A DNA stretch of 64,000 nt from Bin94 sp965206455 (GCA_965206455.1 CBDBJS010000002.1:2728001-2792000), one strand, 5' to 3'. Numbered from the stretch's first letter, positions 51,979 to 61,813 are shown. Notes: generated from the sequence alone by a model not told the origin. A program made the numbers and translations.

Positions 51979-53847
51979 CTAGTCTTCGACCATGTAGGCG
52001 ACCCCCCAGGCACCGGTGCCCAGATGGGTCGCGATGGTCGGCGTGACCGGCGCCACCAGGGTCTCGACGTCGCCGAAGCGCGCCGCGATCTCGCCCCGCA
52101 GGAGATTCGCCATATCCGGCGCGGCCACGTGGATGATCCCGAACCGCACCTTCTTCACTCCGGGAGGGATCGCCGCCGCGACCTTGTCCAGGATGAGCTT
52201 TCGGACGCGGGCCGCGCCGCGCGCCTTCCCGTACGCCTTGATCGCGCCGTCGGAAGCCAGTCCCAGGACGGGCTTGAGGTCGAGCACGCCGCCCAGCCAA
52301 CCCGCGAACTGGCTGACCCTCCCGGAGGCGATCAGGCGATCCAGGGTGCGGACGGTGAACAGGATGCCCGACTGTCTTCGGATCCGCCTGATCTCCTCGA
52401 TGATCGCGTCCGCCGGCGTGCCCGCCTCGGCAAGCTCCGCCGCCTTGAGGGCCAGAAGGCCGATCAGGATCGAGGCCGCTTCGGAGTCGACCAGGCGTAC
52501 GTCCAGGTGCGGCGCCAGGCGGGCGGCGCTCTCGGCCGACCGGTAGATCCCCGACAGCGACGCGGCCACCAGCACGCCCACAACCACCTCCGAATCACTG
52601 GACGCCCGCTCGAACGCCTCGACGAAGTCCCCGGGGGGAGGCAGCGAGGTCGTCGGGAGCGGGCCCCCGCTACCCAACCGCGCGTGGAACTCCTCGGCCG
52701 TGACGTCGATACGGTCGCGCAGCGTCTTGCCGTCCTCGATGAGGAGGAGGGGCACCACGTGGATCCCGTGAGCGCGCACCACCGCCTCGGGGAGGTCCGA
52801 TCCCGAATCGACCAGGATGCCGACCGGCCTCCGCACGGCCCGGGTCCCCGCGTCCCGCGCGGCCTCGTACTGGGCCAGCATGTCCTCGGCCTTGTGCGAG
52901 GTCACCGTCCCGAGCGTCCCGCAGTAGTCGATCGCGGGCTGGGGCTGATCCGTGTGCAGGTGGATCTTGAGGATGTCTTCGCTACGGATGACGAGCAGCT
53001 CCTCGGATCCCTCCGAGAGGGCCGCGCGCACCACCTTTTCGCTCGGCAGACCGGCGCCCTCGACGAGGATCTCGGTGCAGAACCGCTTGCTGCCGTGGGT
53101 GAACGGGTGCTCGGTGGCCGCGATCGGGGACCAGTCGGGGCGCGACAGATCGTCCACCAGGTCGTCCCCGAGCGTGCCACCCGCCGCAGCGGCCGCGTCC
53201 ACGCCGGCCACCCCCTTCTCGATAAGCGCGACCACTCCCTCCACGATGCGGACGAACGCCATGGCGCCCGCGTCCACCACTCCGGCCTCGGCCAGCACGG
53301 GGAGAAGATCGGGCGTTCGCGCCAGCGATTCACGGGCCGTGTCCAGAACGCCCGCCATCGCGTCCACGAAGTCTCCCGGGCCGTCCGCGTCGCCCTCCTC
53401 CACCGCCCTGGCCGCGGCGTCCCGCACCACGGTCAGAATCGTGCCCTCGACCGGCTCCTCGACCGCCCCGTCCAGCGACCGCGCGCCCGCCTCGAGTGCC
53501 CCGGCGAATTCGCCCAGCGATACCCGTGGCCGCCCGTCCACCCCGCCCGAGAATCCCAACAGGAACTGGGACAGCATCATCCCGCAGTTCCCCCGCGCGC
53601 CCAGCACCGCGGAATGCGCCACCGACGCCGCAACCCGGTCGATCCGCCTCTCGCGGGACCCCGTCAAAGCGCTGACGACCGCATCGAGCGTCAGGGTCAG
53701 GTTGGTTCCGGTGTCCCCGTCCGCCACCGGGAACACATTGATCCGGTTGAGCTCGCCCTTGTATTTCCGGGCGTGCCCGCAAGCGGCGAGCAACGCGCGC
53801 CGCAGGCGGTGACCGTCCACATAGGCGATTCCGGACCTGTCCAACAT
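51979..53847 (-). CDS. FakA-FakB-like fusion (DAK2 kinase domain plus DegV fatty-acid-binding domain)
   Basis: A 622-residue two-part protein. Residues 1-200 are a DAK2/DhaL-type kinase domain with the nucleotide/metal motif ADGDTGTNL (Asp43, Asp45, Asn49) and GARGNCGMMLSQFL; residues ~200-330 are the linking FakA C-terminal domain (FCTEILVEG, HLHTDQPQPAI). From ~337 to the end is a DegV domain (VGILVDSGSDLPEAV, LPTTSLPPPGDFVEAFERAS, VVGVLVAASLSGIYRSA). In known systems FakA phosphorylates fatty acids held by a separate FakB. Here both are one chain. ATG 53847 starts the DAK2 domain. Confidence 0.88.
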   Translation of the reverse strand: MLDRSGIAYVDGHRLRRALLAACGHARKYKGELNRINVFPVADGDTGTNLTLTLDAVVSALTGSRERRIDRVAASVAHSAVLGARGNCGMMLSQFLLGFSGGVDGRPRVSLGEFAGALEAGARSLDGAVEEPVEGTILTVVRDAAARAVEEGDADGPGDFVDAMAGVLDTARESLARTPDLLPVLAEAGVVDAGAMAFVRIVEGVVALIEKGVAGVDAAAAAGGTLGDDLVDDLSRPDWSPIAATEHPFTHGSKRFCTEILVEGAGLPSEKVVRAALSEGSEELLVIRSEDILKIHLHTDQPQPAIDYCGTLGTVTSHKAEDMLAQYEAARDAGTRAVRRPVGILVDSGSDLPEAVVRAHGIHVVPLLLIEDGKTLRDRIDVTAEEFHARLGSGGPLPTTSLPPPGDFVEAFERASSDSEVVVGVLVAASLSGIYRSAESAARLAPHLDVRLVDSEAASILIGLLALKAAELAEAGTPADAIIEEIRRIRRQSGILFTVRTLDRLIASGRVSQFAGWLGGVLDLKPVLGLASDGAIKAYGKARGAARVRKLILDKVAAAIPPGVKKVRFGIIHVAAPDMANLLRGEIAARFGDVETLVAPVTPTIATHLGTGAWGVAYMVED

Positions 53848-53903
53848 GAGGCGTTGACTCCAGACTTCAGGTGCCCGTTGCCCGCAAGTGCTGGCGTCAC
53901 GGT

Positions 53904-54647
53904 ATGTCATTCAACCTCGTCGCAACAGAGATGAAGCCACTCACCCCCGGATTGCGAGATGGCGTCGTGTACGTCTGGGAGGGTCGCCTGGACACGCCCG
54001 CCACCGTCACGGCATCAGCCCGGGCGCTCCTGTCCGATAGAGAGCGCGCCCGGGCCGACCGTTTCGTGTACGACCGCCACCGGCGCCGCTACACGGTCGC
54101 CCAGGTCCATTTGCGCCGAGCCCTCGGAAGACTCATGGGAACCCGTCCCGAGCGCATCCGGTTCAGCCACGGGAAGCACGGGAAGCCCTACCTCGGCGAT
54201 GGTCCATCGTTCAACCAATCCCACTGCGGGGAGCGGATCATGATCGCCGTGGCCAACGAGGGGCGCCTGGGCGTCGACATCGAGAAGGTCAGGACGGTCC
54301 GCCTCATGGCCAAGCTGGCCGAAAAGCATTTCGCTCGCGACGAGGTGACGCTTCTCCGTGCGACTCCCGCGCGCGACCGGCAGGCGATGTTCTTCCGTCT
54401 ATGGACCCACAAGGAAGCCTTCACCAAGGCGCTCGGGGTCGGCCTCACGATCCCGCTCCGCTCCTTCTCGGTCGATCCCGCACACAGGACGACGACCGGA
54501 CTGGTGCGGATCGACGGCCAGGCGGAGGATCCCCTGAAATGGCTGGTCGCCGGGCTGCCCCGCAGCACGGGGGCGAAGGCGGCGTTTGCCATCGATCGTC
54601 CCGGGATCACGGTGGAGCCGCTACCGTTCGACCCGGCAGCGCTCTAG
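53904..54647 (+). CDS. 4'-phosphopantetheinyl transferase (Sfp family)
   Basis: A 247-residue Sfp-type transferase that loads coenzyme A's phosphopantetheine onto carrier proteins. The metal motif GVDIEKVR (near residue 124) and WTHKEAFTKALG (near 170) are diagnostic; FSHGKHGKPYL and FNQSHCGERIMIAV are the substrate-binding strands. ATG 53904 is chosen; ATG 53931 is possible. It is divergent from the FakA-FakB gene and convergent with the radical SAM gene. No carrier-protein gene is in view. Confidence 0.9.
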   Translation: MSFNLVATEMKPLTPGLRDGVVYVWEGRLDTPATVTASARALLSDRERARADRFVYDRHRRRYTVAQVHLRRALGRLMGTRPERIRFSHGKHGKPYLGDGPSFNQSHCGERIMIAVANEGRLGVDIEKVRTVRLMAKLAEKHFARDEVTLLRATPARDRQAMFFRLWTHKEAFTKALGVGLTIPLRSFSVDPAHRTTTGLVRIDGQAEDPLKWLVAGLPRSTGAKAAFAIDRPGITVEPLPFDPAAL

Positions 54648-54653
54648 GCGCTT

Positions 54654-55697
54654 TCAGCCGCAGGAGCCCGCTGGCTCGGTGTCGCGGGCGGAAGGCCCGG
54701 CGTCGCACACGGCTGGCGCGCCGTCGCATTCGGACGGCAACGCGGCCCCACACGACGCCGGCTCTGGCGCACACGCCGACGGCTCCGCCCCGCACGCCGA
54801 AGGCTCCCCCGTGCCCGTCGTCGCGTTCGAGCAGATCGCGCCGTTGACGTAGCAGGTATAGCACGCCGACTCGCCGAGTTCGACGCTCACGCCGACGGCT
54901 TCCGTCAGCGTGTCGGCCAGGCGGGCGCTCGGATAGTCAAGCAGGATGGGACAGGCGTAGACCCCGGCCGCGGTGACCAGCCTGGCGCGGGTGCAGAGGA
55001 GCTGGTCGATGTCGTAGCCGTGCATCATTTCGTGCGTGACGCGTTCGTCGGGCGAGTATCCCCGGTTGCGGTCCGCCTCCTCGCCGATCAGGAGCGGCGG
55101 AAGCACCTTCAGGCGCGGCTCCCGGTAGCCCACCCGGCCGAGCGCGTCCCGGAAGGCCTGGAGCATGCACGGCATCTCTTCGCACGGCCAGCTCTGCATC
55201 GTGGTGATGATCGGACGAAAGCCCGCCGCCACGAGGGATCCGACCCCGTCCATGGCGCGTTCAAAGGTGCCTTCGCCACGGATCGCGTCGTTGATTGCGG
55301 GTGTCGGTCCATCCACGCTGACGCGCAGTTCCAGCGGATGGCACCGTCCCTCGGCGATGCGCCGCAGCCCCTCGACCGTTCGCGGGGGCAGCAGCGTTGC
55401 GTTGGTCAGCACGGTCGCCGGCCCGAAGTCCAGCGTGTCATCCAGGATCTCCACCATCTCGCGGTTCATGAAGGGCTCGCCGCCGGTGAAGTAGTACTCC
55501 CTCACATTGAACCGGGTGGACTCCTCCAGCGCGGACCGCACCTCCGCCCGCGTCATGAACCAGAACGAGTGGTTGTCGGGCGAACAGGAGATGAAGCAGT
55601 GACTGCAGCGCAGGTTGCAGACGGTACCACTGACCTGGAACCAGAGCTGGTCGAGTGCCGTGAGGGGCACGGACGGGGCGGTTCGGGTGGCAATCAT
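54654..55697 (-). CDS. Radical SAM protein with Cys-rich C-terminal tail
   Basis: A 347-residue radical SAM enzyme. The cluster motif is CNLRCSHC (CxxxCxxC) near residue 32, with YYFTGGEPFMNREMVEILDD and LELRVSVDGPT following, as in SPASM-type maturases. A later Cys cluster (ACYTCYVNGAIC) may bind an extra cluster. The last ~55 residues are a repetitive tail with Cys every 7-9 residues (EPSACGAEPSACAPEPASCG and on), ending GSCG. That tail is not in typical family members. Substrate is unknown and no precursor peptide gene is evident. Confidence 0.85.
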   Translation of the reverse strand: MIATRTAPSVPLTALDQLWFQVSGTVCNLRCSHCFISCSPDNHSFWFMTRAEVRSALEESTRFNVREYYFTGGEPFMNREMVEILDDTLDFGPATVLTNATLLPPRTVEGLRRIAEGRCHPLELRVSVDGPTPAINDAIRGEGTFERAMDGVGSLVAAGFRPIITTMQSWPCEEMPCMLQAFRDALGRVGYREPRLKVLPPLLIGEEADRNRGYSPDERVTHEMMHGYDIDQLLCTRARLVTAAGVYACPILLDYPSARLADTLTEAVGVSVELGESACYTCYVNGAICSNATTGTGEPSACGAEPSACAPEPASCGAALPSECDGAPAVCDAGPSARDTEPAGSCG

Positions 55698-55863
55698 CGG
55701 TCTTTTTCCATCAGGTCACCTCGCTGTGGTCCTGGTGCAAAGCCTGCTGAGAGTAGCCGGTTGTTCGTGCCGCAGCAAAGGGGGATCTGGCGACGTCGTG
55801 CCCGAACGGATAGGGTTGAGTCGGCCAACGCAGACCTGACCTCGGGAGACCCATCCAGGCGCA

Positions 55864-57234
55864 ATGCAATTCGCGACGATCAATCCTGCCAGCGGCGAGC
55901 TGCTGCGCTCGTATCCGTTCCTGTCCGCCGACCGGGTGGACGCCGCTCTGACGCGGGCCCGGGACGCCCAACGCGCATGGAGCCGGGTCGCGGTGTCCGA
56001 ACGGGCAGGGGCCATGGCCGAAGTGGCCCGGTTGCTTCGCGTCCGCCACCGGCGCCTGGCCGAGACCGTCACCATGGAGATGGGAAAGCACATCGGCGAA
56101 GCCCTCTTCGAAGTGGAGAAGTGCGCGTCCGGTTGCGAGTATTACAGCCGGAACGGAGCCGGGTTCCTCCGCGATCAGGTCGTCGAGACGGAGTCCTACA
56201 AGAGCTACGTCACCTTCCAGCCCCTGGGCCTCGTGCTGGCGATCATGCCGTGGAATTTTCCGCTCTGGCAGGTGATGCGGGCCGCGGTCCCGGCGCTGAT
56301 CGCCGGCAACGGTGTCCTCCTCAAGCACGCGCCGAGCGTACCCTGCTGCGCCCTCGAGCTAACGGACCTGTTTGCCGCTGCCGGCCTTCCCGACGGGCTC
56401 TTCACCAACCTTTTCGTCGACGTTGACACGACCGGGGAGCTTATCCGCGACGCCCGCGTGCAGGGGGTCACCCTCACGGGAAGCACCCGCGCGGGGAGGC
56501 AGGTCGCCGGGATAGCAGGGTCCCAGATCAAGACCTGCGTGCTGGAACTGGGCGGCAGCGACCCCTACGTCGTGCTCGAGGACGCCGACCTGCCCCGCAC
56601 CGTCGAGGCGTGCGTCACCGGCCGCCTCCTCAACGCGGGCCAGAGCTGCATCGCGGCCAAGCGCATGATCGTGCACGAGGCGGTCGCGGACGACTTCACC
56701 GCAGCGGTGGTCGCGCGGATGGGCGCCGTACGCGTCGGCGAGCCGATGGCCGAGATGACCGATGTCGGGCCGCTCGCACGGGAGGATCTGCGCGACCATC
56801 TGGCCGGGCAGGTCGCACGGAGCATCGAGGCCGGCGCGGCGTGCCCGCTGGGCGGGAAGGTCCCCGACGTGCCCGGATGGTACTACCCGGCCACGGTCCT
56901 GACGGGTGTGGCGCCGGGCATGCCCGCCTACGCGGAGGAGATGTTCGGACCGGTGGCGTGCATCATCCGGGCCGGGTCGGAGGAGGAGGCCGTCAGGATC
57001 GCCAACGACACCGCCTACGGCCTCGGCGCCGCCGTGTTCACCCGCGACCTGGAGCGCGGGGAACGCATTGCGCGCACCGGAATCGAGGCCGGGCTGTGCT
57101 TCGTGAACGACTTTGTGAAGTCCGACCCGCGCCTGCCCTTCGGCGGGGTGAAGTCGAGCGGCGTCGGACGAGAGCTGACCCACTTCGGGATCCAGGAATT
57201 CGTGAACGTGAAAACCGTACAGGTGGAGGCATAG
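55864..57234 (+). CDS. NAD(P)-dependent aldehyde dehydrogenase (succinate-semialdehyde type)
   Basis: A 456-residue aldehyde dehydrogenase. Catalytic Cys lies in NAGQSCIAAKR, the general-base Glu in VLELGGSDPYVVLE, and the cofactor region in MPWNFPLWQVMRAAV with TGSTRAGRQVA. The EMGKHIGEALFEVEK and FGGVKSSGVGRELTHFGIQE segments fit succinate-semialdehyde dehydrogenases of the GabD/Sad type. ATG 55864. Single gene; substrate is inferred from family likeness. Confidence 0.9.
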   Translation: MQFATINPASGELLRSYPFLSADRVDAALTRARDAQRAWSRVAVSERAGAMAEVARLLRVRHRRLAETVTMEMGKHIGEALFEVEKCASGCEYYSRNGAGFLRDQVVETESYKSYVTFQPLGLVLAIMPWNFPLWQVMRAAVPALIAGNGVLLKHAPSVPCCALELTDLFAAAGLPDGLFTNLFVDVDTTGELIRDARVQGVTLTGSTRAGRQVAGIAGSQIKTCVLELGGSDPYVVLEDADLPRTVEACVTGRLLNAGQSCIAAKRMIVHEAVADDFTAAVVARMGAVRVGEPMAEMTDVGPLAREDLRDHLAGQVARSIEAGAACPLGGKVPDVPGWYYPATVLTGVAPGMPAYAEEMFGPVACIIRAGSEEEAVRIANDTAYGLGAAVFTRDLERGERIARTGIEAGLCFVNDFVKSDPRLPFGGVKSSGVGRELTHFGIQEFVNVKTVQVEA

Positions 57235-57254
57235 CAGCCCACGGACTGTTAGCC

Positions 57255-60200
57255 TCAGAAGCGGTGCACGGCGAGCTGGCGGCGCAGCTGCAAGACCTTG
57301 ACGTCCGGGTCGACGACGACCTCGCGGGGATCGAAGTCGGCGACGATCTCGAAGCGGCGATCCTCGCCAGCCCCCAGGAGCATGTCCGTGCGAACGGTGC
57401 GGTACGTCGGCACGGTGGAGCCGTCCGGCGCGAAGCGCTGGCCGCTGGTGGCCGCGATGTCGACCGGCATGGTGCCGGTGCCGATGTTCGTGATGCGGCC
57501 ACGCACGCGCCAGCGGCCGTCGCCGGTTTCCTCCCTGGTGATCTCGGCCAGCCGGTACTCGGGGAGGACGATCTCGTTGAACCACTGCCGGGTGAAGGCG
57601 TCGAAGGCCTCCGGATCGGGGGCGTAGCCACGCATGACGCGGAGGAAGTCGGGCGGCAGCGGATGGTCCGGGTTCAGGTGATAGGCCTGGATATAGGCGC
57701 CGAGGCCCGCGAGCATGGCGTCACGTCCGATGAACTCCTTGAGCATCCAGAAAACCGCGCCGCTCTTGTCGTAGAACAGCGTGTTGTTGGGGCCGAGATC
57801 CGTGTGCTCCGAGATGGGAACCTCGTCGTCGAACAGCCGCGACTCGGCATAGTTGCCCTCGAAGCGCTCGAACATCTCCATGCGGTCGCGCGGTCCCATG
57901 ACCTGTTCGACCAGCATCAGGGCCGAGAAATGGGACAGCCCCTCGTGCAGGACGTGGCCGCCCGGGCCCTCGCCCGCCTGCACGAGGTTGCCCCACCACT
58001 GGTGAGCGATCTCGTGACCCACGAACAGGAAGGCGAGGCGCGTCCGTGGCTCGTTGTAGGTCTGGAAGGCGGCCTCGGAGAAGATGGTGTTGGTCGGGTA
58101 CCCCTGGGCCCCCGGCCCGTAGAGCCGGCTGACCTGGTTGATGCGCAGCTCGCGCCAGGGGTAGGGCCAGAACCACTCGGAGTAGTAGCGGCGAGCCGCA
58201 TCGAGGGCCTCGCCCATCTCCTCGATGTTCCAGGTGTGCTCGGGGTGGTAGTAGATGGCGGTCCCGGCGCCCCGTCGCACGGCCCACTTGCCGCCGAGGA
58301 TGTTGAAGAGGAAGACGGGCTCGTCGCTCTCCCAGACGACGGTGCGACGGCCGCCGGCGACCCGCTCGTCGGTCATCACCCCGGTTGAGTTGTAGGTGTA
58401 AGCCTCGGGGCCGGTAACCCGGATCCGCGTTGTGAACGGCCGGCCGCCGCCGAAGTTCGGCGGGGTGACACCTTCGAACCAGTTGTCCGGATAGCGGCGC
58501 GGATCGTAGTCGTTGTCCTCGTCCTGCCCGATGTCCTCGTCGTAGTCGATCCACGGGAAGGTCCCGCCGACGCCGTAGCCGATGTTGATGCTGGACGGCA
58601 GTACGAGAGCGCCGTCGAGGTTGGAACCGTCTCCGTTCCTGCTGACGCCGGTAGGGACCTCGCCGTGGTATGAGAAGCCGAGGCGCAACGTCTGACCGGG
58701 CTGCAGCGGGCTGGCTGGCCGGACAACCCAGAGGCCGGCACTGTTGTCGACCGCGCCGGCTCGCTCGCCGAGGCTCCACTGCACGTCTTCCCAAAGGCCC
58801 AACGTCACCGGGAAGTGATCGATCGCCACGCTCTCGTCGTTGACGAGCACGTAGCTGCCCTCGACGGAGAAGAAGCGGTGTTCTGGCTCGACCTCGACGT
58901 CGAGGTCGGCATGTTGAATGTTCGGCGTGAGGGCACTTCGCCATGTCGCCATGTTTCCGCGCCAGTAGTTCTTTTGAATTTCGTCAACGACATCGCCCTC
59001 GAAGCCGTTGCGGACCAGGACGTAGAGGGGAATCCCCGGAAGCAGCGGGAGGGCGATCAGGGGCAGCAGCGCTACCCCCGTGCGCAGCAGGGAACGCGGG
59101 CGCAGCCGGTGCAGGATGCGCACGCCGTCGAACTCCTGACGACCGAAAAAGCGTACCGCCAGGCCGACGAAGAGGGCGGCGAGGCCGAGCAGCATCAGCC
59201 GGCTCAGCAGGAGCGCGCCGCGGTCGAGTTCCAGCGTCCCCATGTCGCTCCACGAGAGCGTGTTCCAGGCCATCCAGTTGGTGACCCAGGTGACCTCGCC
59301 GGCGATGGCGGTGAAGACGCTGTAGAAGAGCACGGCGAGGCCGATCCCGTAGGTGGCATAGCGGCTGCGGGTCAACGTGTACACGGCAAGAATGAAGGCG
59401 GCCCAGACCAGGAAGGTCGGCAACAGGATCAGACCCCAGATGATCAGGAAGGGGCTCAGATGGAAGGGGACATCGACGCCCCAGGTGGCGCCCCGGTAGA
59501 GCAGGACACCGTACGCCGCCACCAGCGAGGCGCCGAGAACGACCAGCGCGACCAGGCCGTTGCCGACGGCTTTGCCGGCCAGAATCGCGCCCGTGCGCGC
59601 CGGGACCGCGTAGTAGATGGGGGCCAGGCCGCAGGTATGCTCCCTCTGAATCGACTCGACCATGTAGAAGAGCAGCAGGGCGCAGACCAGCAACGACAGC
59701 GTGTTCATCATCGACACGGCCATGATCCCCGAGACCGGCAGCATCGGGGAGTCGAACAGGCCGGTAGTCAGACCCATGATGGTCACGGCCTCCCACACGA
59801 TCAGCGGCGTAAACAGGTAGAGGCTGGGGCGTTTGCGCAGGGCGCGCAGCTCGGCCGCCACGACGTCGCGCATGGTGGTGAGGAAGGCCGGAGGTGCCGT
59901 CCCCATGCGGGCGAGGGGCGGGCTGGCGGCGGCTCCGACCGCAATCGCTGCGCGGGGGCCGGCAACGGCCGTGATCCGGACCACCGAGAGCGAGCCTGCA
60001 GACTCCGCCCTACCGCCTCCGCGACCCGTGCCCTTCGAGGCTGCTTCGAACGCCGCATGCGCGGCGCGGCGGGCTCGTCTACTCTGCTCTCCGTGGGCCC
60101 GGCGCAGGCTCCCGGCAAGCGACCTCTGAGCCCAGAGCACCCCGAGCAGTCCGATCGCCACGATGGCGAAGCGATTCAACTGAAAGCCGGGGTCCACGGC

Positions 60201-60947
60201 GACCCGGGCAGCGTTGTAGAAGTCGGCGCCCCGGTCGATCTCGATGTAGGTCTGGTCGAGCCACCGGAATCCGGACGGATCGAGGACCGAGATCACGGTG
60301 TTGATGCGACCGTCAAGCCAGTTGGGAGACCAGGTCCACAGGAAGGTCGAGAGCATGACGATCCCGATGGGAACGACGAACACGAGGACGGGCTTGCGCC
60401 AGCGCGTGCCGACTGCCAGCGAGACGCCCCCGAAGAACAACATCACCGGCAATCCGAAGAGAAGGCCGGGGCGGAGGTAGGTCCAGGCGGAGAAGGGACC
60501 GATCTGCTCGGGCTCCGCGCCGTTGGGGACGACGTGGTTGAAGAGCATGCTGAGGCCGAGGTCGAGTCCCAACAGGACGACGAAGCAGATGAGGACGGCC
60601 GTGAACTTGCCCCAAACGTATTCGCCGGGGGTCAGCCGCGTGGTGTGGAGGATCTCGCCCACCCCGAGCTTGTCGTCGCGGATGATGGTCATGCCTGCGG
60701 CGATGGCGACGAAGAAGCTGTACACGGCGAAGGTGATGGCCGCCATCGACCAGGAGACGAAGAACTCGGAGTTGAGCCAGACCTCCTTGCCGCCGATGAC
60801 GGTGGTGCCGCTCTGCAGCCCGACGTCCCCCTGGGCGTAGTACCAGGAGGTGTAGCCGATGATCGCGAGGAGGACGTAGTACAGGGGCCGTCGCAGGTTG
60901 GCGCCGACCTCACGCCGGGTGACCTCGAGGAAGCGAGCCGCGCTCAT
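57255..60947 (-). CDS. ABC-2 type permease fused to M1 family aminopeptidase
   Basis: A 1230-residue fusion. Residues 1-290 and ~380-640 form two sets of membrane helices of an ABC-2 exporter-type permease (SMAAITFAVYSFFVAIAAGM, LLFGLPVMLFFGGVSLAVGT). Residues ~650-1230 are an M1 peptidase lying outside the membrane: His978-Glu979-His982 in HEIAHQWW with the third ligand Glu1001 in HEGLSHF, an exact HExxH-18-E spacing. The ATPase gene upstream overlaps it by four bases. Such pairs probably couple peptide processing to transport or envelope work; the true substrate is unknown. Confidence 0.9.
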   Translation of the reverse strand: MSAARFLEVTRREVGANLRRPLYYVLLAIIGYTSWYYAQGDVGLQSGTTVIGGKEVWLNSEFFVSWSMAAITFAVYSFFVAIAAGMTIIRDDKLGVGEILHTTRLTPGEYVWGKFTAVLICFVVLLGLDLGLSMLFNHVVPNGAEPEQIGPFSAWTYLRPGLLFGLPVMLFFGGVSLAVGTRWRKPVLVFVVPIGIVMLSTFLWTWSPNWLDGRINTVISVLDPSGFRWLDQTYIEIDRGADFYNAARVAVDPGFQLNRFAIVAIGLLGVLWAQRSLAGSLRRAHGEQSRRARRAAHAAFEAASKGTGRGGGRAESAGSLSVVRITAVAGPRAAIAVGAAASPPLARMGTAPPAFLTTMRDVVAAELRALRKRPSLYLFTPLIVWEAVTIMGLTTGLFDSPMLPVSGIMAVSMMNTLSLLVCALLLFYMVESIQREHTCGLAPIYYAVPARTGAILAGKAVGNGLVALVVLGASLVAAYGVLLYRGATWGVDVPFHLSPFLIIWGLILLPTFLVWAAFILAVYTLTRSRYATYGIGLAVLFYSVFTAIAGEVTWVTNWMAWNTLSWSDMGTLELDRGALLLSRLMLLGLAALFVGLAVRFFGRQEFDGVRILHRLRPRSLLRTGVALLPLIALPLLPGIPLYVLVRNGFEGDVVDEIQKNYWRGNMATWRSALTPNIQHADLDVEVEPEHRFFSVEGSYVLVNDESVAIDHFPVTLGLWEDVQWSLGERAGAVDNSAGLWVVRPASPLQPGQTLRLGFSYHGEVPTGVSRNGDGSNLDGALVLPSSINIGYGVGGTFPWIDYDEDIGQDEDNDYDPRRYPDNWFEGVTPPNFGGGRPFTTRIRVTGPEAYTYNSTGVMTDERVAGGRRTVVWESDEPVFLFNILGGKWAVRRGAGTAIYYHPEHTWNIEEMGEALDAARRYYSEWFWPYPWRELRINQVSRLYGPGAQGYPTNTIFSEAAFQTYNEPRTRLAFLFVGHEIAHQWWGNLVQAGEGPGGHVLHEGLSHFSALMLVEQVMGPRDRMEMFERFEGNYAESRLFDDEVPISEHTDLGPNNTLFYDKSGAVFWMLKEFIGRDAMLAGLGAYIQAYHLNPDHPLPPDFLRVMRGYAPDPEAFDAFTRQWFNEIVLPEYRLAEITREETGDGRWRVRGRITNIGTGTMPVDIAATSGQRFAPDGSTVPTYRTVRTDMLLGAGEDRRFEIVADFDPREVVVDPDVKVLQLRRQLAVHRF

Positions 60948-61813
60948 TTGGCGCCCATGAGAACGAGGTAGGCGTCCTCTAGGGTCGGCGCCACCTGCTC
61001 GAAGCCCTCGGGAACGTTGCCGTTGTCCGCGTGCACGCGGACCCGGTAGCGTCCCTCGACGAGCAGCGCCTGGGTGACCCGGTTCTGCGCGGCGACTTGC
61101 GCCAGGTCCTCGTTCGCGATGGTTCGTTCGTAGATCGTGCCCCGGATGGAATCGCGTGCGTCCGAGGGCGTGGTGTCCGCAACAATCTCACCGTCGCGCA
61201 TGACGGCAAACCGCGGGCACAACACGGCGATGTCCTCGACGATGTGGGTCGAGAGGATGACGGTGCGGCCCTCGGCCATCTCGGCGAGGAGCCGGTAGAA
61301 CCGCAGCCGCTCCTCGGGATCGAGGCCGGAGGTCGGCTCGTCGACGATGATGAGCTTCGGATCCCCGGCCAGGGCCTGGGCGATGCCGAGCCGCTGCCGC
61401 ATCCCGCCGGAGTAGCCGCCGACCTCGCGTCGAGCATCGCCGGTCAGGCCGACGCGGGCCAGGAGCTGGTCGGCGAGCTCGTTGAGGGGCACGTCGGCGG
61501 TGACGCCCTTGAGCCTGAGCAGGTACACCAGCATGGCGTGCGCCGAGAGGTGCGGGTAGAAGCCGAAGTCTTGCGGCAGGTAGCCGAGCTGCGACCAGGC
61601 GACCTCGGGATTGTGCACGATGTCCTGGCCCTCGAGCTCCACCGAGCCGGATGTGGGCTCCAGCAACCCCGCCACGACCTTCATCAGGGTCGTCTTGCCC
61701 GCGCCGTTCGGGCCCAGCAGTCCGAACATCCCGGAACCGACGTCGAGGTCGACCCCCTGGAGTGCGGCCACCGGCCCTGGGTACACCTTCACGAGGTCAC
61801 GAATCAAGAGCAT
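60944..61813 (-). CDS. ABC transporter ATP-binding protein, partner of the permease-M1 fusion
   Basis: A 289-residue ATPase with Walker A GPNGAGKTT, Q-loop YLPQDFGFYPHLSA, signature YSGGMRQRLGIAQAL, Walker B LIIVDEPTSGLDPEE and H-loop LSTHIV. The C-terminal 70 residues (GEIVADTTPSDARDSIRGTI onward) are the extension seen in ABC-2 export ATPases. The stop overlaps the next gene's ATG, so the two make one exporter-like complex. Confidence 0.92.
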   Translation of the reverse strand: MLLIRDLVKVYPGPVAALQGVDLDVGSGMFGLLGPNGAGKTTLMKVVAGLLEPTSGSVELEGQDIVHNPEVAWSQLGYLPQDFGFYPHLSAHAMLVYLLRLKGVTADVPLNELADQLLARVGLTGDARREVGGYSGGMRQRLGIAQALAGDPKLIIVDEPTSGLDPEERLRFYRLLAEMAEGRTVILSTHIVEDIAVLCPRFAVMRDGEIVADTTPSDARDSIRGTIYERTIANEDLAQVAAQNRVTQALLVEGRYRVRVHADNGNVPEGFEQVAPTLEDAYLVLMGAK

